DNA from: Camarhynchus parvulus
Lineage: Eukaryota > Chordata > Aves > Passeriformes > Thraupidae
NCBI RefSeq assembly: GCF_901933205.1
Contig: NC_044571.1
Location: forward strand, 12,540,420 to 12,604,419
Length of the DNA stretch: 64,000 nucleotides
Direction: 5' to 3'
Part shown: positions 38,201 through 51,025 of the stretch, piece after piece
Numbering within the stretch: the stretch's first letter is position 1
Layout of the letters: each line of letters opens with the position of its first letter
Made by a program: the position numbers and the translations under genes
Notes under the pieces: model-generated
The model's input: the letters and a program-made list of their open reading frames with translations, nothing else
Database searches by the model: none
Told to the model about the DNA's origin: nothing

Positions 38201-41200
38201 CTATGAGACATTCATTTTCTAGAAGTGTATTTCTATGTAGCAAATTTTATGCAAATTTCACTCCAGGAAAATTTTCTTTCTTTTGCTTTTTTTTTTTTAA
38301 AGCTAGCACTACAAAGACATCTGCAGAAACTGGTAAGAATTTTTCAAGATTTATTTGCTATTTATTTCAGGAAATTAAAATCAAACAATAGTCAATTAAT
38401 GCTTCAAATAACAAGATTTTTTTAAAAATTCATTTTCTTTGCTAAATACTGCATGTGGTTCACCGGGCAGTAAATAAAGAGCAGCTATCTCTGCTAATGG
38501 TAAGCTGAGAGGCAATTTGTTTTTATTTCTCTCAAAAGATAGGTTGTGGGTTCCTGAACATTTCACTTTGATCCACTAATTCTCACCTGTTATACTGTGA
38601 TTACATGGATGAATTGCAAAGAGCCTGTTTGAGATAAATTGCCAAGATAGGAGCACAGTGGTTTTCCCAAGAACAAATACTTCAATTTGAAATTCGTCAG
38701 AAGCTGGCTGTGTGCACAAATATTTCTCACAGTTATAAAAGAGTGCAGATGGGCTATTTGAAATACATCTAATTATGCAAAGTGCTGGCCACCCCTCCCT
38801 TCCTTCAGACCAGATAAACTAACCACAAATGTCAGTTTTAAGTGGTGGCGTAGCCTTTTCTCCTGGAAATCTCTTCATTACCAGATTTGTTTGTGGTACA
38901 TAGGAATCCACCTCTCTGTAAGGGTTTCTGGATCTAACCTTTTCTCCTTCTTTTGTAATTTCACTGGCACCATTTCTACACATTGATTTGTGTCTCAATC
39001 CCATTAATAGCAAAGGACCCCTGTGTGCCAACTGCAGTAGACCTGCAAAGATCACCACTGACATCTCCATGGTATCTTCAGCCAAATCCTGGGGTATCAA
39101 ACATATCTTGTGGCTTATTTCTGCAGATTTTTCCAGATTCAGCACTTGAAAGGAGGAGATGGATTTTTAGGGGATGTTGTAAGCAACAACAACAAAAGTC
39201 ACCCTGCAATTTGGGCAATAAAACCAATATCCCACCTTTGGCAAAGAAGCAACTGTACACGAAATTCTGCCTGAACGTTTTTTTCCTTAAAGAGTAATTT
39301 TGTCCTCCTGAAGCACCAAAACCTTTATTTCAGACACATTTCTCCCAGTCAAGATTTCCTTGAGCTTTATGGATAGTCTGTCATTGCTAAGAGTCAGTAT
39401 GAAATATTCCCCTTTCCCACACCTGTAGGGGAAGTTGTTTATTGTCTTAGGAAAACAATTCACACCGTTTTACTTATAACTCTGATATTTCTTTTTTGCT
39501 GTTGTTCACTTTGTGGTCAAATTCTACTCATTCAGTTCCCATCCAACATAAAAAATGTTCTGAAAACTGCTTATCTTGCCTTCTACTCTTCTAATTATAA
39601 AAAATCTTCGTATTTGATAAAAATCTATGAATAATTATACATCATACAGTCCCACGTCCCTTGTTCATGGCAAAATATTTATTCTATGTAGATCCTAATA
39701 TTCTACATGTTTTCTACAAGTCTGCATGGTTTTTTGCCACTCTGAGTGGGTGGTGGGTCAAAACCTACCCAGAACTTTAAACTTTCTCCTTGGTGGAAAA
39801 TACAACTTGTGCCAATTTTTAAATTAAAGGGGATCTGTCAGTCTGTGTATATATGTTTATGTTAAAGATGTACACTATTTATTCTGAATAACATTACTTA
39901 GATTTTCAATAGAAACTAAAAACTATCTAAATCTTAGAACACAAAAATATATATTTACTGCTGTATGCATTCTCTGCAATTACAAGTTAGCTATTTATAG
40001 GTAAGCTTGCCCTAACATATCCATACGAAATAAAGGTTTTGTCATTGATGCCTGGGGCAGTGTTGGCAATATAAATGCATGTAATACAGAATAGTGACAG
40101 AAACTGGCACAGATGATGATGGTTTTTGGAAGCATTAAAGTATTTGCATATGTATTGCATGACATTCTGCTGCAGTTAGAGTATTCTTTTTCCCTAGAGC
40201 AGTTGTTAGGTAGTTTGTGCCCCTGACCCATGAGCTAAAGTCAGAATGAAGATATTTTTCTGCTTGTCTTGTTTCTGTGAGGGTTTCAGCATGTCAAAAA
40301 ATGATGTTCCCCCTATTTCAGCAGGAACTCTTGCCATATCCCTACTATTCTCTTGGTTTATTCATAGAGCCCTTCAACAGCTTTGTGGTGTCTACTTTTA
40401 ACCTAGAGCTAAACTTATTTATGTACTTATGAAAAAAAAAAAGGGAAAGGATATAGGGAAAATGGAAAAAAATTAAGCACTGTCTTAAAAGAGAAACAAG
40501 AAGCACTCAGCTGGAGTCTCTCCTCTTCCCTCTTGTATCTGTTGTGTACACACCCATCCTTGTCTGTGGTATCAGTAGGGATCACATTCTCTTCCTGCTA
40601 CCTCAATAGGACATCCCATTTCATGTTACACCATCTCTTCCAACTGCCCCAGCAAGTAACAGTGATATTTCAAATTCAGTGTCTAAGAACATTTATATTC
40701 ATCAATAAGTGAAGACAATTCAGGCTAATTAAAGTTCTTGATGTCATAACTAATACACACTACTGAGTAGTTTGAGTCTTTTCAAAGGAAATAAAAACTT
40801 GGTGTGTTCTTTTTACCCATAAAGTTTCTTCATGAAGATGTTTTTTCATGTGCACACACTTAGCACATAATTAAATTGATCTAATTTGAATAAGTGGTGC
40901 TAAGACCTGCAAGAATCTACTCAGGTTCCCTTTGTAAGCAATGGAAAGACATAATGCATGACTATTTTAATCTAAAATAGGCATTTAAATTACTCTGTGT
41001 GTTTTGTGCTGTAAAAGCATCATGTCTATCCACCGACTTTAAAAGGATGGATAACAGAACTGAGGTGTCTGGTTCAAAACTGAGCATCTCTCTGTAGACA
41101 TTCACAATTAGATTAATTACTTTCCATCTGTCATGTTTCAAAAAGAGAGAAAAGAGGAAGAAGATAGACCTTCCCTTTCAGCCACAGTAAAAACAGTTTT

Positions 41201-41240
41201 TATATATTTAACTCACTACCCTTGAGAACGCTTCCATCAA
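35268..41240. other. AT-rich unique noncoding sequence
   Basis: No recognised gene or transposon. A T/G-rich tract lies at about 38093-38170. The stretch at 38430-38790 is less simple in composition, with an ATTA-rich core, and could be a conserved noncoding element, but that cannot be judged from one sequence. Open frames are at most 108 codons and lack familiar motifs. Confidence 0.55.
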
Positions 41241-41715
41241 TCATAGAATCATGGAATAATTTGGGTTGGAAGGGACCTTTAAAGGTCACTCAGTATACCA
41301 CCACCCCTGCAATGAGCATTGCTGCATCTTCAGCCAGGTCAGATTGCTTGGAGCCCTGTCCAGCCTGACCTTGCATGTTTCACGGCACAGGGCATCCACC
41401 AGCTCTTGGACAACCTGATCCAGTGTTTTACCACCCTCATTGTAAAAACTTCTTCCTTACATCTAACCTCAGCCTGCCTTCCTTCAGTTTAAAGCCATTG
41501 TCCTTTGTCCAGTCACCAATGCCCTTGGAAGAAGTCCCTTTCCAGCTCACTTGTGGACCCCTTTAGGTACAAGGAGAAGCTATAACGTCTCCTTGAAGAG
41601 ACTCTCCTTTATGGTCCAGGATGAACAACCTCCCCAACTCTCTTGGCCTTTCCTCATAAGAAAGGTGCCTCATCCCTCTAATCATCTTTCTGCAGCTATT
41701 GGCAAGGCTTTGGCC
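41241..41715 (-). mobile_element. CR1 LINE, 5'-truncated 3' end
   Basis: On the plus strand the segment begins TCATAGAATCATGGAAT, the reverse complement of the octamer-like CR1 tail. It continues with GGGTTGGAAGGGACCTTTAA and then the conserved 3'-UTR blocks, including a stretch near 41425-41470 matching CCACCCTCATTGTAAAAACT and one near 41630-41665 matching the CAACTCTCTTGGCCTTTCCTC region. The element therefore reads on the minus strand and its 3' end is at 41241. It is truncated near 41715, before the reverse transcriptase. Several short open frames over it are artefacts. Confidence 0.92.
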
Positions 41716-42002
41716 AGAGTAAAAGCAAACTCCTGATATCTTCAAAAAGAATAGATGACAATCAATTGATGTCTTTTTTATTCTGAATATGAAGGATTTC
41801 CCTAAAAATATATTTCTATATGACTTTTTTTATTTGAAAAAGCCTGATGCTTAACTTTTGTTATTTTTCTTAGTTGTCTAGGAATGAACTCAAAATATTT
41901 GGAGACGGGAATAAAAAATTCTACCGCTCACAAAATATAAACCAATCTCAACAATAAATATAAATTTGACATTTTAGTTCAAAACTTTATTTCTCGTTCT
42001 AG

Positions 42003-42077
42003 AACAGCTAAGTGACTTCACAGGTTGGACTCAATGATTTCAAAGCTCTTTCCCAACCTAGCTGATTCTGTAATTTT
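42003..42077 (+). mobile_element. Short CR1 3'-tail fragment
   Basis: GGTTGGACTCAATGATTTCA and then CCCAACCTAGCTGATTCTGT match the last bases of avian CR1 elements read on the plus strand. Only about 75 bp are recognisable. It lies about 290 bp from the oppositely oriented CR1 at 41241-41715. Confidence 0.7.
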
Positions 42078-43031
42078 TATTCTTATACAAATTATATTGT
42101 CTTGTATTTTAATTTTTAATTTTTATTCATTTAATTCCTGGTCTTTAATTTTTTAATTGTTGTTGTTTTGATATGCTAATTATGAGATTATTTTAAAAAT
42201 CAAATAGCTCCTTTGTCCAGTATAAAACCACATCATTATTCAAGATTCTCAAATAGACTTAAATCAACTAATATATTGCTCTAGAATTAAAACTGTGTAA
42301 ATAAATAAAATATAGTTCGATGTTGCTTTTTCTACAGTTAGCCCTGTGGAATTGTCCCAAAACACTATCTGGAAGTATTGCAGGTCTGTGAAAAGGGAAT
42401 AATTTGTGTCCAAAATAGCACTAATCATATAATTTCTGTTAGTTTCTGCTGTAGCTTTCATCTTCTTTGACTGTTTAATTCATCTGGATCAATACTCATA
42501 AAGAAAAGCTTAACCAGCTAATTTGACTCTTGAATACACTGATGAGATGACCTTGCAAACATAAAATCCCTAAATTCAGAGACTGATTCCCTAAACTGTT
42601 TTATACACATGTACTAACAGAGTAAATTAAAAACTAAGATTTTCCAGGAATCCATGAAAGCCACAGCAGGAGAGATGGGCCAGTCCTGCCTGTCTCCACC
42701 TAATGGCACCCTGAGCTGATCCATCAAGCCTTTCTTTCCACACATCCTGCTCACAAAGTGACTGAGAAGGAATGCTACTCACTAAGAAGAAAAAGTAAGT
42801 GCCTCTCTTCTCTTGGTTTTCATGAGCCTATCACAAGGTGTTACTTGCCTGTTTCATCTAATTTTCAAAGATCCTCTCTCTATCTTGAGATAAAGAGAGC
42901 TGCCTACTTCTGCCACCAATGTCAAAAATGTCTATGCTCATAATCCCCTTGCAAGAGTCAAATGTTTGTAGAAAAGAACAGTCTAGCATTTACATGTGTT
43001 TTTTGTCTTTTTTTTTTTTTTTTTCCTTCAG
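42078..43031. other. AT-rich unique sequence ending in a T tract
   Basis: No gene or transposon is recognised. A T-rich run at about 43008-43026 followed by CCTTCAG forms a strong-looking splice acceptor at 43031. Confidence 0.55.
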
Positions 43032-43157
43032 GAAGCCTGGGGATGTTCACTCTGGTCCAGGCTGCAGAGAGCACAGAGCCCTTGCCCTCAGAGCTGCTCC
43101 TCCAGCCCAGCAGGCAGTTCATGTGAAGAGCACTGAGAGCCAAAGTGGCAGCCACAG
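43032..43157 (+). other. Exon-like GC-rich segment, not recognised
   Basis: The 126-bp segment is bounded by a long poly-pyrimidine tract plus CAG (to 43031) and by CACAG/GTACTT (donor at 43158). It is clearly GC-richer than its surroundings. One plus frame is open across it, in an ORF spanning 42919-43170, but this frame has no familiar domain. It lies about 120 bp upstream of the solo LTR at 43277. It could be an exon of a long noncoding RNA, part of an unrecognised repeat, or chance. Confidence 0.15.
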
Positions 43158-43276
43158 GTACTTGTGCTGAAGGTGTTGCCTGGGACCTGTTTGGTGTGGT
43201 CTGCACAAAAGACAGCAAAACACCCTCTGCTGCAGTAGAAATTGTGGATAAAAAAAATGTTTTGGTCAAGGCGTAT

Positions 43277-44352
43277 TGTAGGGAGAATTGTAAGGGGGCA
43301 CAGTATTCCCCAATGAGTTGCAGCTGGGGTCAATTAAGAACAAGTGGCATATACAGCTGTAAGTGATTAAGTACAAGGACCATAAAAGGGTGGAATCAGC
43401 TGAAGTGTCAGAAGACTGCAAGAAGGGCTAGGAGAAGGCTGCCCAGAAGATGACTGCAGAGGAAGACTGCAAGAAGCAGGAGAAGGCTGCAGTGAGGACC
43501 AGGCGAGTCCCAGAGAAGGCTGCAGTGAGGACCAGGCGAGTCCCAGAGATGGCTGCAGTGAGGACCAGGCGAGTCCCAGAGATGGCTGCAGTGAGGACCG
43601 GGCGAGTCCCAGAGAAGGCTGCAGTGAGGACCGGGCGAGTCCCAGAGAAGGCTGCAGTGAGGACCGGGAGAGTCCCAGAGAAGGCTGCAGTGAGGACCAG
43701 GAGAGTCCCAGAGATGGCTGTTGTGAGGACCAGGAGAGTCCCAGGAGAAGATGGTGAGTTCCCCTGGAGGGGATGAATAATCCTAGAAGAAGACTGACCC
43801 CAGGAGGGTAGACCCCAGGAGAGGGTTGGAGAAGCTTTGGACATGCCAGGGCTCTGTGGCAGTCTGGCAGCAATACCCTTCATTGGATCGCTGATGGATT
43901 AGCTGCAGATGCTTCTGGCTGGGTGCTTCAGGAAAAGCCCCTGGAGGGGATGGACTCTGTTGTTGCAATGTTCACTGTTATATATAAGTATGGTTGTAGT
44001 GTTTACTGTAATGTGTAAGTATTAGTGTAAAGTGCTTAGGGCTACTGTGACCCACTGGGACAGAGTGGGGGAGGCGGAGTTGGTGAAGCAGAGAGTGGCA
44101 GGTGGAAGCCACAAAGAGGTCTAGACCTGATTATCTCAATCAAGACACCTGGGAATAGGTGAGCCACCAACAAGCAATAATTATGGGACATTTGAGGGAT
44201 TTGGTTTGGGACATTTGAGGTATTCACTTTGAGTTATGACCGCCTCGACAAGTAGAGATAGATGCTGGTGTAATGTAACTGGTATAATGTATAAGTTGTA
44301 TAATGTATTACTGTAATATAGAAGTATTGTTGTAAACGTATTTAATACAACA
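43277..44352 (+). mobile_element. Solo LTR, avian ERVK-type family, copy 2 with expanded minisatellite
   Basis: A 1076-bp plus-strand element beginning TGTAGGGAGAATTGTAAGG and ending TTTAATACAACA. It is flanked by a perfect 6-bp target duplication, GCGTAT, at 43271-43276 and 44353-44358. A TATA-like ATAAAAG lies at 43382-43388. It matches the LTR at 10547-11369 over its full length. It is 253 bp longer, mainly because a 33-bp unit is present eight times rather than twice; part of the rest is a duplicated GAAGACTGCAAGAAG segment near 43411 and 43462. No internal retroviral region is present. All long frames on both strands (up to 168 codons) come from the minisatellite period being divisible by three, not from coding. 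Confidence 0.9.
43483..43746 (+). repeat. 33-bp minisatellite, 8 units, inside the LTR
   Basis: Eight head-to-tail units of exactly 33 bp start at 43483, 43516, 43549, 43582, 43615, 43648, 43681 and 43714. Each contains GGCTGCAGTGAGGACC (last unit GGCTGTTGTGAGGACC) and AGTCCCAG. Variants alternate at fixed sites: AAGG or ATGG at the start, ACCAGG or ACCGGG, and GCGAG or GAGAG. The pattern suggests several rounds of unequal exchange or slippage. The last unit corresponds to the last of the two units in the other LTR copy. It lies about 100 bp downstream of the TATA-like box, so it would be within the transcribed part of the LTR. Confidence 0.97.
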
Positions 44353-44358
44353 GCGTAT

Positions 44359-47300
44359 GGAAAAATGAGCATCACATCTTGCACAATAGATCAGAGAACC
44401 TTCCTGTGCTATTACTTCAATTACTTTGTGAAATCCCCACTTCTGCAAAGTTTAGAATAACCAATGATTTTCCCTATATCACACAAGAGTGAATTTGTAT
44501 TTAATGTAGCCAAATAGCATGATGTGACCTTTTTAATGTGAAACTTTTCTTTGAGTAGATTTTAGAAACTAAACTTCCTACTGCCTAATAAGCTGGTAGA
44601 ACTTCATTTTCTGCTATAACATTGATTAAATTTTGAATATCTCTCAGCTACAAAAACATATGGTGTAAGTAAAACATGCACAGATTGAAACATTTCTGAG
44701 GCAAAATTGGTTAACTCATTTTTTTGAGCATCAGCAACATTTAAATTTGGATTTAAATTATTAAATCTGATAACATTTTTCAGAATAAAAATTATTTTAT
44801 CTTTTTTTAAATAAGATCATTACACATTTTTTTCAACTTCAGTTTTCTTTACAATAGAAATTCAATTATTTTGTATATTTATTAATTCATTTTTAAAACT
44901 ACTGGACAGGAGAATTCTCCTATCAAGATCAGACCTAAAAAGCCATCCTAGAGGGAATCATGTGTCTTAGATGTTCTCAAATGTCTTAGGGACATGGGAC
45001 ATGCTGCTTCAGAGACTTATTTTGACCTTTGACCAAATGTAAAGGCCTGTGACAAAACAACTGTTCCATGAATGTCAAGGAAACTATAAATTACCTTCAT
45101 GAAAGATTCTTAGAGGCCAAATTGTAAGATGTCTTGAGTAATATAATTTAATATTATTATTTAAATTGATCATATAATGAAAGAGGAACTTATACATACC
45201 TCTGTGTTTCTGTTTGTGTCCACATGCACTTCTACTTGTCCTGAAGTTTTGGCACACAACAAAAAATGCAAATAAATATCTAAATAATATATTGAGGGAA
45301 TCTTTTCATTTGTTTCTGAAAATATATATTTTTTCTCACAACCATGGGCTGTTCCTTATCAAAGTCTGAGCTCTTTTCAAACAATATTAAATAGTGACAA
45401 TTCCAGTGCCTGCCATTGTGAGGTTAGAGAAGATTAGCTCAGTGATCAGTCCTTTAATCTTTACCTTAACTTCAAATTCTGCAGCTCAAAGACTTTTTTT
45501 GTTCCCTTTAGTATTGGAACTAAATGAGAATTTACTGTGTGGAAGATGTAATCACTTTACCCTGTTACAGTGAAGTGTTTAGATGATGATTTAGAGAACT
45601 AATTTAATCAATGTCTGACTGATGTGTCAAAATATTTATTCAAGTGAATACATCTTGTTTAAAAGGTGAATGTTTACAGGCCTGTGAGAGTAGTACATTT
45701 AAAGGTTCATTTAAAATACATATTCCCTGATTAAAACAGAAGCTAAAGGATCACCTCCCCATATTTTTTCCTACTTTTTACAGGAGTAACTAGGTTTTCA
45801 CTAAAAGACTCAAGGAAACAAAATGCTTCTTAACTGTTAAAATATAACACCTTTTATAGATGCAGCAGATATTCAAAGTCTAAATATCCTTTATTTTCCA
45901 AAATAAATTTCTTTATGGGGATGCAAATCACATCCAGTCTAAAACTCAGTATTTAGAGACTTCAGTGCTCCTGTATTCACTAATTCCCTCAACAGACATT
46001 TCTCGCCATAATTTTCCATTACTAAAGAAATATTGTAAAGTTATTATTATTGTTGTTATTGTTATTATTATTATTATTATTGCTATATTAAAGAGTCTGA
46101 CAGACTTTTGATCCCTTGAGTGCTAAGTCTTTTATAACTGGTATGGTATAAACTGCTTTGTTGTACAAACACAAGTTAAATAGCAGAATATAAATACCAG
46201 ATTAAAATTGTTACAGTCTCATAAAAAGCAATTTCAACAATGCAGAGTGGTCTCCCACATAAACATTATTACTACTCTAAGGCAGTATTACTGCACAATT
46301 TCAATAAGAAAATATAGTGAATATGTAATAAGTAATTTGGGGAGCGAAGTAAATAGGCCAACAGGTTATCAGATATATCTGGTTTTATGGGACAAAATAA
46401 TTACACTGAGTAGTTATGACAATGTTCTGCACCAATAGAGAAAATTGGAACATGTGTGTTGAGTATGCAGTTGGCATCTTTGACCCCCTTATGCTCTGAA
46501 CTTGCAACACTTACCCATTGAGCAGAAGGTACATTTGGGTCTGTGTCACATCCTGATGGTGACATTCTCTGTCTTTCCTGGTGCCCAGGCCTCTCTTTGG
46601 TATTCCTCTACTTGCTTGGGAATACATGCATTTGGAGACATGAGCCATTTATAGACCCAGTTTTGCCTTTTATTTGGTAGATTTTTTGGACAGAAATCCA
46701 GGAGATTTTCTTCTTTTTGTCCACCAGTTGTTCAGCATCTGGTGGCAGAGATAGTAGACTGCTTCAGGCCCCAGTCTAGAGAAAATCGGTTTCTTTGATA
46801 AGTAAAAAGTGATATAGATCTCTGTGCCGCAGCACTTAACAGGGAATGTTGGATTTGGAGCAGGATGAATAAGAATAGCAATGGGGACATTTATTTTTCC
46901 TCTCTGGAATTGATAAATTGTTATTCTTTTATTCATTTTAGCTAGCTGTTGAATAACTTCTGCCTAATAATAACTTCTAGCTGTTGAATATCTGCCTAAA
47001 CAGGTCTGACACATTCTTAATTTGTCGCTTTTGATACCTAAAAATTATTAAATTTAGGTAAAATTAACTAATTAACTTTTAATTCTTGAAATTAATTTTA
47101 TTTTTTATTGAAATTGCTTCAAGTAAGAGCTATAGCTTGTCCATAGGGAAAAAAAAAAAAACCTAACCAAAATGAAGTCAAACTAAACCAATGTACCCCC
47201 CTCCCCAAAAAATCCCAAAAAATCTACCAGTCAAGAAAATAAGAAAAAAACCCCAAAGATAAGCCAAACAAGAATTTCTGAGCATTACACAAAATGTATG

Positions 47301-50300
47301 TTGTTTTTTTATTTTAACTGTTTGCCATTGGTAAGCATTTTATCTTATGTTCTGTAGTGTTTGCAATTCCCTGTAAAATTTGGGAACACGCAAATTTATC
47401 CATCAGTTTACTGCTTTAATCGGCAGATAATGTATTTTGAAACATGCAGGAAAACCTACACCAAGTGCTAAATCAAATACCAGATCCTCAAATGGAAGAA
47501 TTTATTGCAGGTTCTTGCTGTCAGGAAGTAACTTGCTCCTCTGCTATTGAGTAACTATTTCATTGTAGTTCTACCCCCTGTCATCCTCCAGAAATCTTTG
47601 TGGTGCCACGTGAACCATTGTGACATTATGACATGAGGCTGGGAAACCAACCCTTCATTTCTGACAGCAGCTGAGTCACCTGAAATTTTATATTCTCCCC
47701 AAATCTCAATGAAGCGTTTTCAACAGTTGCCAACTACCACGTGGTGTTTTCTTCACAAATGGTTGCTTTGGCCACTAGTAAAACATATAAAATATTTATC
47801 ACTCCTTATATTTGTGAAAAAACAGAAAGCCTTTAGAAGAAAATCTGTAAGGCATTTTCTTATCCTTTAGTCCTGCCTCTAAAATTTTTGATTTTCCTTT
47901 TATATATATACAATGTTCTTATAAAATAAAAACTCTTATACTTTGTCTTTACAAGTGAAAGGAAGGATTACTTAAAAGCTTTTCAAGAGAACACACTGGG
48001 AAAATTAAATTTCCCATAAAGCTTGTTGCAAACTAATATCACTGAGTGAAACAGCCTTTGGTGCATAGTCTTGAACAAGCATCACTGATATCTAAGGGAA
48101 AGATTTAAAATCCATCTTTTACTCAGCTTTTGTTATTGTTTATATAATACTGTTCCCTCAGAATTGCATAGGACAAAACAGTAAATTGAATAAATGAGTA
48201 CCATGTAAATGAAATAATCCCAGTGCTGCCAGTCAGCTCAGATTTACCTTTATCTAAGGTGACAGAGGTCAAATTCTAGGTTAGCTGAACACCACTTTTA
48301 ATTAAATGGATATTAAAGAGTTTCCATAAGCCTCTATAATTTGACTGTCTATTGTGTGATTAAGTATTCATTTACACTCAGTCTTATTTCAAAGATTATA
48401 TCAGCAGAAAGTAGGAAAATGTAGTCACATTGCCCAGCAGTCACTTAAGAAAAAAGGCTCCCCCCAAAGCAACCAAAACACAGAATGAGCTCAGAATTTT
48501 TGAATAATAAATAGGAGGTTCCTTAGAACCCTGACACAAAAAGCACTGCAGACACTGGTGTTACATCAGTCCTTCCTAACTGTCTTGAAAAATATGTGCC
48601 ATGTTACAAAGAAAACAGCTCACCAGCTGTTTATGTAAAAATTATTTGAAGAAAAACAAGCATGGCCATATGGCACTCGAGCAGTGCAGTGGGAGCATGG
48701 AGAATATTTTCTGTAGATTGTAGTAGATAATAGTCATGCTAAGTAGGGTGTCAAATATTGATGACATATTGTATTAATAGTTAATCTCTCCTTTTATCTT
48801 CTAAGTGCCTACATTTCTAAGCAGCTTGTATGTTGGAAAAAATTAATAACTTATTATGATGAATTTTATGGAATGACAAAATATTTAATGTACTGAAGTC
48901 ACAAACATTTTCCAATTAAAGGATATTCAAAAAATATCATGCCCTCATTTGAATGGCATCACACCATTTTTCATTAATAAAAACACTACCCTTAGAGTTA
49001 CCACATATTTTTCATTTGTGGTTTGTTTATTTTGGGTTTTTTTAGAACATATACAGTTCTGCATTCATATTTTGACCTTGACAATTTATTTTCTGGGGAA
49101 AAAAATGATCCATTTACTTCTGAAAAAGGAGCCACAATCTGAAAATCTAAGTTGTCATTATGAAGGTTCTGCAAAGATTTGTTAACCTTAAATGCATGGA
49201 TCAAAGACATTAACAAGGGTAAATCCTAGGCAAGGCTAGAACTTCCAGATAAAGGATTAAAATGGAGCAGGAAAAGAGAAGCTTGGCAAGAGCCAGTGCT
49301 AAGATGCCAAGCTGGAAAGTGAAGCACCGTGGTGGGGGTGGGGTATCTTGGTGAGGTGCCTTTATTCCATTATCATAAACTCCCTCATGTTCCCACCCTC
49401 TCTCCTAAGCTATTTCCTCTGTTTTCACAAATTCAAAACCATAACAATGTGAGGGGTTTTTTTTCCCCTCCAGTTGGTTAGAGAAACATTACATTCACTT
49501 TCCATGCATTGGAAAATGCTCTGGGTTTAGGTTTTTGGTTTTTGGGTTTTTTTAGTGTCATGAAGTACTTTTACAATTGGAATAGAACAGTTGTGCACAG
49601 ATAGAAATAATAAATTTCCCACAATGGTATATAATCCTATAACATTAGTTAGTCTTAAAGGATGGAATGGTCAGAAAATGGCCTGAAGTTAAATAAACTC
49701 AAGTGGGAACAGGATTCCTGAATCAACAGTCTTCCTCTGAGACACAGAATAAGTGAAGATAGACTAATTGGCTCGCAGACTAGGACATATTGCTTTCTCC
49801 GTGGAGTAAATTCTATTATGGTTACTATATCCATCTGTTAAATGGTGGTATTTTTGCCTGCTGAAAAAAAAGAATGTTTGGAGTTGTACTTAGAGAATAG
49901 CTTCTGTTTTCCTTCAGGAAAGGACTCCAGAGGTAAAAGTCTTTCACCGAGGATGTCAAAAACATTACTTCTCACTGCATCAATCCAAACATTGAACTAA
50001 TTGTTCTGGTCTGTGAATAATGCAGAAGACATGTCTAAAAAAACCCCACAAGTAATATAGTACCATGGACCATTCTGAATTGATGTATATTTCATAGCTG
50101 ATTGCTATTACAGAGACTTTGCTTTAATGTTCAAGAATTTCTTCTGGCCTATGTTTTCTTCTCTAATCCTGTATTGAACTACATAAACAATGTGATTGGG
50201 AGCATGTGCCTCATATCTGACTTTTGGTCATGTCACACACGTATAAATGGAAACTGCTTATTTTTAATATTACTAATGACATTTCCCTTTAAAATTGCAT

Positions 50301-50914
50301 AATTTCCCAAAACCAATGCACATTAATTTTGGTAAGTTGTAGTCCGCAAGAGTACCCCGTAGAACACATCAAACAGGTTTACCTCAAACTTCTCTCTGTG
50401 CATTTAGAGATTGAACCAGATTCAATCACTTATACCTTGACACAAGTACTAAAGAGTACTAGCTTGGCAATGTCTTCCAGCCATTTCTTCCCCACTCCAT
50501 CATATCCTTACTGGCAATAAACTTGACTCAAATGCTTTTTCAGATTACTACTGACATCTTGAAATCTTTGGGCGCCAGTACTGAAACACCACTAGTAACA
50601 AACACATCCATTTGCATACTCCTGGCAGCAAGTCCATGACATGTCCTGACCTTTCCTTCAGCTTTCTTATCAATCCATATAGAGCTCTCCAGAAAGCTTC
50701 AGCCATTGGCTGCCTCTAGTCCTGTCAGGAGAAACAAAATACCACATGCTCAATAGCATTCAGCTGTGTCTGTTGGTTTTGCTTCATGGGCAGCAGTATG
50801 AGTATGTGAATATCAAATGCATCTTCATTTTAGATCAAATCCAGAGACATAATGCTGAGTTTAAGGATTGGTTCTTTAACTCCCTGATCTCCTCTCACTA
50901 CACTTGTTAATTTA
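44359..50914. other. AT-rich unique noncoding sequence
   Basis: No gene or transposon is recognised. It holds an ATT/GTT microsatellite (46041-46081), a small local duplication of AGCTGTTGAATA with TCTGCCTAA near 46942-46999, an A run at about 47150-47162 followed by an A/C-rich tract, and a T/G-rich patch near 49510-49552. Open frames do not exceed 88 codons. Confidence 0.6.
46041..46081. repeat. (TTA)n microsatellite with TTG interruptions
   Basis: Trinucleotide repeats TTA and TTG over about 41 bp. Confidence 0.92.
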
Positions 50915-51025
50915 TTTGCAGAATTTCTGAGGCCAGAAGGCATCTTTTGAGATCATCCACTCCAATCTTCTGCTCAAGCAGGGTCAGCCAGTGCCTACTG
51001 ACAAGGACATTGTTGGCACAGTAAT
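50915..51025 (-). mobile_element. Possible CR1 3'-end fragment
   Basis: GAGATCATCCACTCCAATC followed by TGCTCAAGCAGGGTCAGCC resembles the plus-strand appearance of a minus-strand CR1 3' end. The tail repeat itself is degraded to AGAATTTCTGAGGCCAGAAGG. Only about 110 bp are recognisable. Confidence 0.6.

Noticed and set aside
43367..43883. Long open frames on both strands (108, 151 and 168 codons) with 11-residue repeats
   Set aside because: The 33-bp minisatellite is a multiple of three, so any frame without a stop in one unit stays open through all units. It lies in an LTR and shows no sign of coding.
43277..44352. Full provirus between the two same-family LTRs
   Set aside because: The LTRs are inverted, each has its own distinct target duplication, and the sequence between has no retroviral genes.
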